Shown here one piece after another: positions 1 to 5,874 of a stretch of DNA of 6,792 nucleotides (positions are counted from its first letter, which is position 1; every line of letters starts with the position of its first letter). The position numbers and the translations under genes are program-made. This stretch comes from Desulfovibrio sp. (GTDB lineage: Bacteria > Desulfobacterota > Desulfovibrionia > Desulfovibrionales > Desulfovibrionaceae). The notes below the pieces were generated by a model. It did no database searches and was not told where the DNA came from. It was given only the letters and a program-made list of their open reading frames with translations. The stretch spans positions 1-6,792 of the forward strand of contig JAISXC010000043.1 in NCBI GenBank assembly GCA_031270875.1, read 5' to 3'.

Positions 1-77
1 TGGGGGGGATGCAGGCGGCTCTGAAAATGGGCATGCAACCCTGAAAGACCCCGCCGCGCTGACGCCATATCGAAAGA

Positions 78-1019
78 TCACTGCCGCTCCCTCTCAATCA
101 ATTCATAAAGCTTTATGGAGAGAGCTTTCAAATCCGGCTTGGTAAACTGCGCGTTGGCTCCCACGCTGGCGCATTTGCGCGAGAGACTTTCATTGATCAT
201 GGAAGAAAAAATGGCCACCGGCAACGCCCTGAGGATATTGTCCCCCTTGATCTGCTTGCACAGCGCGAGACCGTCCATGGAAGGCATTTCAATGTCCGTG
301 ATGACGCCTTGGAGATAATTTGTTATGGGCTCGCCGGTTTCCTCGCATCTGGCGCGCAGTTGAGCAAGGTAATTCCATGCGTCCTGACCGTTGACGCGCT
401 GCTCCAGCCTGAAGTTGCCCTCGCGGGTCAGCAGGTCCAGCACCAGGGAACGGATGCTGCTGGAATCGTCCACATGCAGAACGTCATACGTTTTCCCTTT
501 GTGCGACGTCTTGCCGTCCGCGTCAAAACGTATGGCCATGGCCGGATGCAGATCCGCCACGATGGCTTCCAAATCCAGCAGAAAAATAACCCTCTCTTCC
601 AGACGCACCACACCGGTGACGGAACTCTGGCTCACATTCTGCAAAAAATTGCCCGGCGCTTCCACATCCGTCCAGCTCAGACGGTAGATGCGGTTGACGC
701 CGGAAACAAGAAATGCCGTGCAAACCGTATTAAATTCCGTGACGATAACCTTGGCGTCTTCATTCGTGATAGGTCCGCTGCCGAGGTAACGGGCCATGTC
801 AATGAGAGGAACGATGCGGCCGTTGCGGTGCGAAAACGCGCCGAGCACGGCCGGGTGTGGCATGTCCGGCATGGCGGTGACATTCTGGCGACGCCCTATT
901 TCCACCACTTTGGCCACATTGAGCCCGTAATGCCCTTCATAACCGTCAAGATTGACGTAAAATTCCACGATTTCCAGCTCGTTGGTGCCGGTTTCAAGCA
1001 AAATATTTGTCTGCGCCAT
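78..1019 (-). CDS. cheV: CheV chemotaxis adaptor (CheW domain + receiver domain)
   Basis: CheV couples chemoreceptors to the CheA kinase through its CheW-like domain and tunes signalling (adaptation) through phosphorylation of its receiver domain. It is cytoplasmic and sits at the receptor array. The 313-residue product is close to the usual CheV length of about 300. Residues about 15-160 form the CheW domain (FYVNLDGYEGHYGLNVAKVVEI start, then HRNGRIVPLIDMARYLG). Residues about 178-310 form the receiver: acidic pair D184/D185 in VDDS, phosphoacceptor D242 in TDIEMPSMDG, hydroxyl residues S272/S273, and lysine K295 in TKPD, so phosphorylation looks intact. The ATG at 1019 was preferred over an in-frame upstream ATG at 1118 because a GGAG lies 9 bases before it and the CheW domain starts right after; the 33 upstream residues look like translated leader. 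No other chemotaxis gene is visible nearby. Family call is very secure; which receptors it serves is unknown. Confidence 0.95.
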   Translation of the reverse strand: MAQTNILLETGTNELEIVEFYVNLDGYEGHYGLNVAKVVEIGRRQNVTAMPDMPHPAVLGAFSHRNGRIVPLIDMARYLGSGPITNEDAKVIVTEFNTVCTAFLVSGVNRIYRLSWTDVEAPGNFLQNVSQSSVTGVVRLEERVIFLLDLEAIVADLHPAMAIRFDADGKTSHKGKTYDVLHVDDSSSIRSLVLDLLTREGNFRLEQRVNGQDAWNYLAQLRARCEETGEPITNYLQGVITDIEMPSMDGLALCKQIKGDNILRALPVAIFSSMINESLSRKCASVGANAQFTKPDLKALSIKLYELIERERQ

Positions 1020-1028
1020 GTTGCAGGA

Positions 1029-1032
1029 CTCC
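1029..1032 (-). promoter_or_regulatory. Ribosome binding site of cheV
   Basis: GGAG on the minus strand, 9 bases before the ATG at 1019. It decides the start: the alternative in-frame ATG at 1118 would add 33 residues that do not resemble the CheW domain. Confidence 0.7.
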
Positions 1033-1089
1033 GTTTGCGGGTCGTACCCGCGCTTATAAAGTGGGCGCCGGAAAATAACCAGTAAACCC

Positions 1090-1118
1090 AATATACGAAA
1101 AAATCGCCGCGGATACAA
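1090..1118 (-). promoter_or_regulatory. Candidate sigma-70-type promoter for cheV
   Basis: On the minus strand TTGTAT (1118-1113) and TATATT (1095-1090) are separated by 17 bases. The -10 matches the TATAAT consensus at five of six positions, the -35 at only three. Transcription would start near 1083 and give a leader of about 64 bases before the cheV ATG. The 177-base gap after the glycosyltransferase gene also favours a separate promoter. No clear terminator for the glycosyltransferase gene was found between 1120 and 1196. No flagellar sigma-28-type promoter was recognised here. Confidence 0.35.
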
Positions 1119-1196
1119 GTTTGCGGGCCAAGCTCCGGTGATGCCTGTAACTCTATTCGGCGAAAAGCGGAAAAAATTTATCCGGGCGCAGCCACT

Positions 1197-2285
1197 TTAT
1201 TTTGCCGTCTTCCCTATTTCCCCCCCCTCCACCGGCAGCGCGCCGCTTTTGACAAAGGCGTCCGTCAGGCTGAAAACGCTTTCATTGCCGCAAAAAACGC
1301 CGCGAGCGATGGCGTCCTTGTAACCGTCCAGGCGGCTTTCAAAAATTTTCAGGGCTTCCGGAGTCAGGTTGGCCATATCCGCCCGCATGCCGTAGTTCAG
1401 ACGCTCCAGATAGAGAGCGTTGAACCGCTGTTCCACCATGCCCGCCAGAGGCAGGGAGAGGACGGGTTTGCCCAGATACAGCGCTTCGCTCATGAGCGTG
1501 TGGCTGCCGCCCTGAATGACGTAGGCGCAGCCCTCCAGCAGACGCAAGAAACCGTCCTCGCTCTTTTCCATAAAAATGACATTGCCTTCACGTCCCCGGG
1601 TGCGGCCAAAACCGAAGACATAGGCAGGGCGTTCGGTCGCTTTCCGCAGAAATTCCACCAAGTTGTCATGCGTGGAATTGCTCTGGTAGACCACAATGTG
1701 GCCGTCGTCTCGCGGAGAGAGGGCCAGCACGCTCTCGCGCAATATCGGCGGGGCCACGCGCGCCCGGTAGCGCGGAAGAACGGGAGGGGCATAGAAGGAA
1801 ATGATCAGGTTGTCGCCGGTGGGCCGGAAAAGCCAGCGCGGCGTGGCGCCCTGCACAAAGGCGTCCAGCCACATATCGGGAGGGAGATTGTGGCGGCAGC
1901 AGGTTATGATGTGCTGGTGATCCAGAGTCAGACAGGGCAATCCGGCCCGCTCGGCCGCTCGCGGAACAAAATATTCCAGGTCCGTCATGCAGACGTCCGG
2001 CCTGAATTCTTCGATAATGCGCAGAACCCGGCGCACATGCCGTTCCCTGCGCAGCAGAAGAGGCAGGGCCCGCGCAACGGTCGCCCGCATGTCCACCCTG
2101 TAATTCTTGAAAACCGTGCCCAGATTGGGTATGGGGATCACGGGAAATTCCGGCGCCAGCACACCCACGGCGTCATCCGAGGCGACAAAAAGAAAATCGT
2201 GCCCCGCGAGACGCCGGGCGACAGTCAAGCCGCGCATGGCGTGCCCATGCCCTGTACCGTGAATTCCGTAAAGTACGCGCGCCAT
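1197..2285 (-). CDS. GT-B glycosyltransferase, MurG-like / MJ1255-like family
   Basis: This is a predicted nucleotide-sugar-dependent glycosyltransferase of the GT-B fold, probably at the inner face of the cytoplasmic membrane. Of 362 residues, the N-terminal half starts with a strand and glycine-rich loop (LYGIHGTGHGHAMR, residues 5-18) followed by VARRL and LFVASDD, typical of MurG/GT28-like proteins. A middle segment has DVCMTDLEYFVPRAAERAGLP (97-117). The C-terminal half has the donor-binding signature: GGSHTLMSEALYLGKPVLSLP (259-279) and then MVEQRFNALYLERLNYG (283-299). No membrane segment is seen. The ATG is 12 bases after the stop of the membrane-protein gene, with a GGCGGG 5 bases before it, so the two are likely cotranscribed. 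The pairing suggests a lipid- or polyprenyl-linked acceptor, which is inference. It is not MurG itself: no peptidoglycan genes surround it and it resembles the uncharacterised MJ1255-type group more. Substrate unknown. Confidence 0.82.
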   Translation of the reverse strand: MARVLYGIHGTGHGHAMRGLTVARRLAGHDFLFVASDDAVGVLAPEFPVIPIPNLGTVFKNYRVDMRATVARALPLLLRRERHVRRVLRIIEEFRPDVCMTDLEYFVPRAAERAGLPCLTLDHQHIITCCRHNLPPDMWLDAFVQGATPRWLFRPTGDNLIISFYAPPVLPRYRARVAPPILRESVLALSPRDDGHIVVYQSNSTHDNLVEFLRKATERPAYVFGFGRTRGREGNVIFMEKSEDGFLRLLEGCAYVIQGGSHTLMSEALYLGKPVLSLPLAGMVEQRFNALYLERLNYGMRADMANLTPEALKIFESRLDGYKDAIARGVFCGNESVFSLTDAFVKSGALPVEGGEIGKTAK

Positions 2286-2297
2286 GTAAACCCGCCG

Positions 2298-3260
2298 CTA
2301 CTGCCCGGCCTTCTTCCCCAATAACTTCCTGACCCAGCCCCGGTTCTGCCGGGCCTCGTAAACCAGAAGCAGCAGTGCGGCCGTCAGCAGGGGCAGGATG
2401 TAGTAAACAAGCCGGAATATCAGCACGGCAGCGAACACAACCTCCGTACGCGTGGTATGCGTGAGGTGCAGGATGACCAACTCAAAAACTCCCACCCCGC
2501 CGGGCACATGCGTCAGCACCACCGCCACCTGGGCCATGAGATAGCCCGGCAGAAATTCCAGAAAGCTCAGGCCCATGTCATCCGGCAGCAGCACGTACAT
2601 GCAGGCGGCGGCGGCCACAATGTCGATGCCGGCCACCGCCGCCTGGGCGAAAGCGATGCGCGGCGGCGGAAAAACAAATTCCCTGCCGCGAATATGCAGG
2701 GGTTTGCGAACGGTGCAGCAAAGCACCAGATAGGAGCAGGCAATCAAAAAGAGCGCCAGTCCCAGGACGCGCATGTCGGCAACGGGCATTTTTGCCAGCA
2801 GATCCTCGGGCATGACGGGCGGCTTGAAAAGAAAGATCGCGCCGCACAGGCCCAAGGCGCCGACCCAAAAGGTAACGGCCAGCATGAGCACCAGACGGAC
2901 GATCTCCGGGAGAGTAAAACCCCAGTTGGAATAAAAACGCCAGCGCACCGTTGTGCCGCCCAGCAGAGCGCCGAAATTATAGCTCACGGCCTGCCCGACA
3001 AAGGACACCAGTGCCACGCGCCCGACAGGCAGGGTTTTGTGAATAGCCTTGATGGCCAGCCAGTCATACCCTACCAGAATCATATAATTGACAACCATGA
3101 GCAACAGGGAAAAGCCGATGCGTTCAAGGGAAATCTGCTCCAGACTCTCGCGTATCTGGACAAGGCTGTACGCTTTGAGTTTCTGGTAAAGCAGATAGAC
3201 GGCCAACACGAAAATGGCCGTCACCAGCACGGGCCCCAGATAACGCAGATATTTTTTCAT
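2298..3260 (-). CDS. UPF0104 / LPG-synthase transmembrane-domain (flippase-like) protein
   Basis: Integral inner-membrane protein of the family that forms the membrane half of MprF (lysylphosphatidylglycerol synthase/flippase), including E. coli YbhN. Here only the membrane part is present (320 residues); the cytoplasmic aminoacyl-transferase domain of MprF is absent. About seven or eight hydrophobic segments are visible, roughly at residues 8-25, 48-70, 83-102, 120-145, 165-182, 205-225, 236-266 and 275-301. Family hallmarks are SYNFGALLGGTTVRWRFY (93-110), THVPGGVGVFELVIL (250-264) and FRLVYYILP (282-290). The tail is basic (RKLLGKK). The ATG at 3260 was chosen; a TTG at 3269 is in frame but has no ribosome site, and the site before 3260 (TTGGGA, 3 bases away) is itself poor, so the start is uncertain. 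First gene of a unit with the glycosyltransferase downstream. Such proteins are proposed to move or present modified lipids; the cargo here is unknown. Confidence 0.85.
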   Translation of the reverse strand: MKKYLRYLGPVLVTAIFVLAVYLLYQKLKAYSLVQIRESLEQISLERIGFSLLLMVVNYMILVGYDWLAIKAIHKTLPVGRVALVSFVGQAVSYNFGALLGGTTVRWRFYSNWGFTLPEIVRLVLMLAVTFWVGALGLCGAIFLFKPPVMPEDLLAKMPVADMRVLGLALFLIACSYLVLCCTVRKPLHIRGREFVFPPPRIAFAQAAVAGIDIVAAAACMYVLLPDDMGLSFLEFLPGYLMAQVAVVLTHVPGGVGVFELVILHLTHTTRTEVVFAAVLIFRLVYYILPLLTAALLLLVYEARQNRGWVRKLLGKKAGQ

Positions 3261-3302
3261 TGATCCCAACCATGGTTGCGCGAATAAAACGTTCCACGGG
3301 AC

Positions 3303-3331
3303 TTGACCAAAAAGCGGGCAATGACTAGGTT
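3303..3331 (+). promoter_or_regulatory. Candidate promoter for greA operon
   Basis: TTGACC (3303-3308, five of six consensus positions) and TAGGTT (3326-3331, three of six) are separated by 17 bases on the plus strand. Transcription would start near 3338 and produce an mRNA leader of about 130 bases before greA. A TATAGT at 3451-3456 looks better as a -10 but lies too close to the greA ATG and lacks a -35. No convincing promoter for the minus-strand gene starting at 3260 was recognised in the same spacer. Confidence 0.35.
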
Positions 3332-3393
3332 GAGAGCGTTACAACTTCCTTGCGATGTATTTTGTAGCGCCGCAGACAACATGCCCGCCATGC

Positions 3394-3407
3394 AAAAAAT
3401 ATTTTTT
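3394..3407. repeat. AT-only 14-bp perfect palindrome in greA leader
   Basis: Six A, then TA, then six T form an exact inverted repeat in the divergent spacer, flanked by C on both sides. It lies about 60 bases before the greA start, inside the predicted leader RNA. It could bend DNA, bind a regulator, or be incidental in an AT-rich leader. It is not a terminator, since it has no GC stem. Confidence 0.6.
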
Positions 3408-3456
3408 CTCCCCCGTCGGAGAACGGCCCGGAAAAAATAACAGTTTTTTTTATAGT

Positions 3457-3462
3457 GAGAGG
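3457..3462 (+). promoter_or_regulatory. Ribosome binding site of greA
   Basis: GAGAGG lies 6 bases before the ATG at 3469. It decides against the in-frame upstream ATG at 3355, whose 38 extra residues are unlike any GreA N-terminus. Confidence 0.75.
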
Positions 3463-3468
3463 TCGGTC

Positions 3469-3951
3469 ATGTCAAACAGCATTCCCATTTCCGCACGGGG
3501 ATACAAAAAACTGGAAGAAGAGCTCGCCCGCCTGAAAGAGGAACGCCCCGCCATCATTCTTGCGATCAAGGAAGCGCGCGAGGAAGGCGATTTGCGCGAA
3601 AACGCTGGCTATGAGGCCGCCCGGGAACGCCAGGGAATGGCGGAGGCGCGCATCAAATATATCGAATCGCGCTTGGCGCTCTTTCAGGTTCTCAATCTGG
3701 ACAAGCTTTCCGGCGACAAGGCAGGTTTTGGCGCCACAGTGAAAATGGAAGATGCGGACAGCGGCGAAATCCGGACCTTTACCATCCTTGGACCGGATGA
3801 GGCGGATCCGGCCGCAGGCTCCATCTCTTTTCTCTCGCCCGTGGGGCAGGCCCTGCTGGGTCGCGAAGCGGGCGACGAGGTAACGGTAACCATTCCGCGT
3901 GGACGCGTCACTTATGAAATTCTCAGCGTTACCTTTGAAGGGGCGAAATGA
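3469..3951 (+). CDS. greA: Transcription elongation factor GreA
   Basis: GreA enters the secondary channel of RNA polymerase and stimulates cleavage of the backtracked transcript 3' end, rescuing stalled complexes. The product has 160 residues, matching the usual length of about 158. Residues about 8-78 form the N-terminal antiparallel coiled coil (GYKKLEEELARLKEERP, then REEGDLRENAGYEAARERQG). The two tip acids known to be essential in E. coli GreA, D41 and E44, occur at exactly these positions. Residues about 82-157 form the FKBP-like domain that contacts polymerase, with the conserved SPVGQALLGREAGDEV (123-138). The ATG at 3469 is set by GAGAGG 6 bases upstream and by the family N-terminus (ISARGYKKLEEEL). 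Its last four bases (ATGA) contain the start of the downstream permease gene. Identity is very secure; GreB is less likely given the length and the D41/E44 tip layout. Confidence 0.97.
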   Translation: MSNSIPISARGYKKLEEELARLKEERPAIILAIKEAREEGDLRENAGYEAARERQGMAEARIKYIESRLALFQVLNLDKLSGDKAGFGATVKMEDADSGEIRTFTILGPDEADPAAGSISFLSPVGQALLGREAGDEVTVTIPRGRVTYEILSVTFEGAK

Positions 3952-5054
3952 TTAATTTTCTGCCGCGCATTTTCTGTCTGCTGGCTGCCTTGGCCTGGGG
4001 CATGCTGTTCTGGCGCCATCCAACCTGCGTTTTTACGGCCGCCTGCCTGGCTTGCCTGGCGCTGCCCCTGTACCGCAGACTGCGCAACAAATGCCGGCTC
4101 TGGCGCAAAGATATCCAGCGCCATGCCCGGCAACGGCGTCTCGCTGCCCTGCGCCTTCTGCTGCTCCGCCACATGCCCGTTTACATTTACACGCTCTCTC
4201 TGCTCTTCGCCATGCTGGCTCCCCTGGCGGCGCTGGCCTTGCTGGTCGCGCCGCAGGCATCCTCAGGCATGGCGCGCCTGCGTGAACTGCAGGCGAACCA
4301 TTTTCAGATCCCTCCGGAATGGCTGGCTCCGCTTCAGCAATGGCAGTCCAGTCTGGCGGAATACCCGCGCGTTGAAAAAGCGATCAACGATTTTTTCCGA
4401 AACCTTGATGCGCTGCTGAATGATGCCGCCAATCTGCTCCTGAGCTGGAGCTTTGACGTGCTGGGCGGGACCATGACCGTGCTGTGGACCTTCTTTCTGT
4501 TCATCACGCTGACTGTGCTGTTTACGATGTACTCCCGACGCATACGCATCATCGCGGGGCGCATATTCGCTTTGCCGCAGCCCCTGCTGCGCCGTTTTGT
4601 GGCCACCATCCGCCGCGCGCTGCGCGCCGTGATGCTGGGAATAGCCCTTGTGGCCCTCATTCAGGGTTTTTTGTGCGGCATCGGTTTTGCCGTCGCCGGC
4701 TTCAAAAACGCAGCTTTCTGGGCCACACTGGCCACGCTCACGGCCCCCATTCCGATGGTGGGCACGGCTCTCATCTGGCTGCCCCTCAGCCTTTCCCTCT
4801 GGTTCACCGGCCGGACAGTGGCGGCCGTGGGACTTGTAATGTGGGGAATCCTGGCCGTGACCATGGTGGACAACCTGTTGCGTCCCCTGTTTCTGCGCCA
4901 CGGCATCAGGGCACCCTTCCTCGTTCTGATAACAGCCATACTGTGCGGTCTGAACGCCTTCGGCGCTGCCGGCCTGATCGCGGGCCCGGTACTGCTGGCT
5001 TTTGCCATACAGGCTGTTGAGGAAAGCAACAGATTTTACTCCCGCAAAAAATGA
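3948..5054 (+). CDS. AI-2E/PerM family inner-membrane permease
   Basis: Multi-pass inner-membrane protein of the AI-2E transporter (UPF0118, PerM/YdiK/TqsA) family. Members have been linked to export of autoinducer-2 or to ion exchange, but the substrate cannot be read from sequence. The 368 residues show hydrophobic segments at about 4-22, 26-42, 78-101, 172-195, 226-250, 255-285, 288-308 and 320-356. Family signatures are GIALVALIQGFLCGIGFAVAG (231-251), FWATLATLTAPIPMVGTALIWLP (257-279) and MVDNLLRPLFL (306-316). A soluble stretch at about 102-170 lies between membrane segments, as usual in the family. Residues 43-75 are unusually rich in Arg/Lys and should be cytoplasmic. The start overlaps the greA stop as ATGA, with AAGGGG just upstream inside greA, so translation is probably coupled. 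It ends in a second ATGA overlap with the carboxypeptidase gene. Confidence 0.9.
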   Translation: MINFLPRIFCLLAALAWGMLFWRHPTCVFTAACLACLALPLYRRLRNKCRLWRKDIQRHARQRRLAALRLLLLRHMPVYIYTLSLLFAMLAPLAALALLVAPQASSGMARLRELQANHFQIPPEWLAPLQQWQSSLAEYPRVEKAINDFFRNLDALLNDAANLLLSWSFDVLGGTMTVLWTFFLFITLTVLFTMYSRRIRIIAGRIFALPQPLLRRFVATIRRALRAVMLGIALVALIQGFLCGIGFAVAGFKNAAFWATLATLTAPIPMVGTALIWLPLSLSLWFTGRTVAAVGLVMWGILAVTMVDNLLRPLFLRHGIRAPFLVLITAILCGLNAFGAAGLIAGPVLLAFAIQAVEESNRFYSRKK

Positions 5055-5851
5055 CGGACTTTCTTCGCCGAACTCTCTGGGCCGCCCTGTTCCTCATATT
5101 GTCAACCCACACTGCCGCAGCCTTCCCCGCGAAGTCGGGCATTGTACTCAACATGAACAACGGACGCGTGCTCTACGCCCACAAGGCCGATCTCAGTCTG
5201 CCGCCTGCTTCCCTCACCAAGATCATGACTCTCTTTCTGTCTCTGGACTCGGTGCGAAACAGACAGATATTTCTGGACAGCCTTGTCAAAGTAACCCGCC
5301 CGGCCGCCAATGCCGGCGGCTCCACCATGCATTTGCAGGCCGGCGAGCATGTGGCCCTGCGCAGTCTGCTGGCCGGCATGGCCGTCGCCTCCGGCAATGA
5401 CGCCGCAACCGCCGTTGCTCTGCGCCTCTCAAGAGGCAATGCCGACAACTTTGTGGGTCGCATGAACTCCAAGGCCCGCGCCCTTGGCTTGAAACATACC
5501 CGGTTCAGGAATCCCACCGGCCTGCCTGCTCCGGGGCAGACAAGCACGGCGCGCGAAATGGCCCTGCTGGCCCGCGCCTACCTGCACGCCCATCCGCAGG
5601 CCCGCGGCCTGCACGCCCTGCCCAGCCTCACCCACAGGGGGCGCATGCTGTACAACACCAACGGACTGCTGGGCGCGCAGGGCATTGACGGCCTTAAAAC
5701 CGGCTTTACCAGCGCCGGCTACAACATTATCGTAACAGCCGGCCACAGCAAGACGCGCCTTTTGGCCGTGGTAATGGGCGCCAGGGACAAAACCGCGCGG
5801 GACGCGGCCGTGGCCGAATTGCTGGCAAAGGGCCTTGGCGGCGGAAAGTAG
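5051..5851 (+). CDS. D-alanyl-D-alanine carboxypeptidase (S11 / PBP5-type), short form
   Basis: Periplasmic serine peptidase of the penicillin-binding DacA/DacF type, which trims the terminal D-Ala from peptidoglycan stem peptides; some relatives act as D,D-endopeptidases. All three active-site motifs are intact: S54-L-T-K57 (in PASLTKIMT), S114-G-N116 (in VASGNDAA) and K216-T-G218 (in GLKTGFTSAGYN). Residues 1-24 are a signal peptide (basic MTDFLRR, hydrophobic core, probable cleavage after TAAA), so the product is exported. At 266 residues it ends soon after the catalytic domain and lacks the C-terminal domain and amphipathic membrane anchor of classic PBP5 (about 400 residues), so the mature enzyme may be soluble or tethered only by an uncleaved signal. 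The ATG overlaps the permease stop (ATGA) and has no visible ribosome site, implying coupled translation. Family call is strong; carboxypeptidase versus endopeptidase activity cannot be decided. Confidence 0.92.
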   Translation: MTDFLRRTLWAALFLILSTHTAAAFPAKSGIVLNMNNGRVLYAHKADLSLPPASLTKIMTLFLSLDSVRNRQIFLDSLVKVTRPAANAGGSTMHLQAGEHVALRSLLAGMAVASGNDAATAVALRLSRGNADNFVGRMNSKARALGLKHTRFRNPTGLPAPGQTSTAREMALLARAYLHAHPQARGLHALPSLTHRGRMLYNTNGLLGAQGIDGLKTGFTSAGYNIIVTAGHSKTRLLAVVMGARDKTARDAAVAELLAKGLGGGK

Positions 5852-5870
5852 GTCGCCTGTTCCGCGCCGC
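5838..5870. terminator. GC-rich hairpin at convergent gene junction, possible terminator
   Basis: The end of the carboxypeptidase gene and the 23-base spacer can fold: GCGGAA (5841-5846) pairs with TTCCGC (5860-5865), extended by three more pairs (5838-5840 with 5868-5870) past a two-base bulge, and the loop holds a small AGG/CCT pair. Neither strand has a T-run after the stem, so if it ends transcription it is not a standard intrinsic terminator. Position between two convergent genes is the main argument for a role. Confidence 0.35.
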
Positions 5871-5874
5871 TGAT

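Noticed and set aside
1..77. Open frames at the left edge: plus frame 2 open to about 151, and a minus-strand ATG at 68 open to the edge.
   Set aside because: The minus-strand ATG has no ribosome site and the translated residues resemble no family; the plus frame runs into cheV antisense. Too short to support a gene, though the tail of a convergent neighbour cannot be excluded.
1020..1118. In-frame N-terminal extension of cheV to an ATG at 1118.
   Set aside because: It contains the candidate promoter region, lacks a ribosome site and precedes a well-placed GGAG plus ATG at 1019 where the CheW domain begins.
1500..2324. Long open frames antisense to the glycosyltransferase (274 codons), and similar ones opposite the flippase-like gene, cheV and the permease.
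   Set aside because: They are shadows in GC-rich coding sequence: their translations are rich in His, Gln and Arg and have no domain pattern, while the opposite strand has clear family motifs.
3375..3390. Sigma-54-like motif on the minus strand: TGGC, seven bases, TTGTC.
   Set aside because: The essential GC of the -12 element is GT here and no activator sites were recognised, so it is likely chance.
3427..3452. A6 then T8 tracts before greA as an intrinsic terminator.
   Set aside because: The only stem is A:T pairs, with no GC-rich hairpin directly before the T-run.
3355..3468. In-frame N-terminal extension of greA to an ATG at 3355.
   Set aside because: It reads through the AT palindrome and T-tract of the leader and is unlike any GreA N-terminus; GAGAGG marks 3469 as the start.
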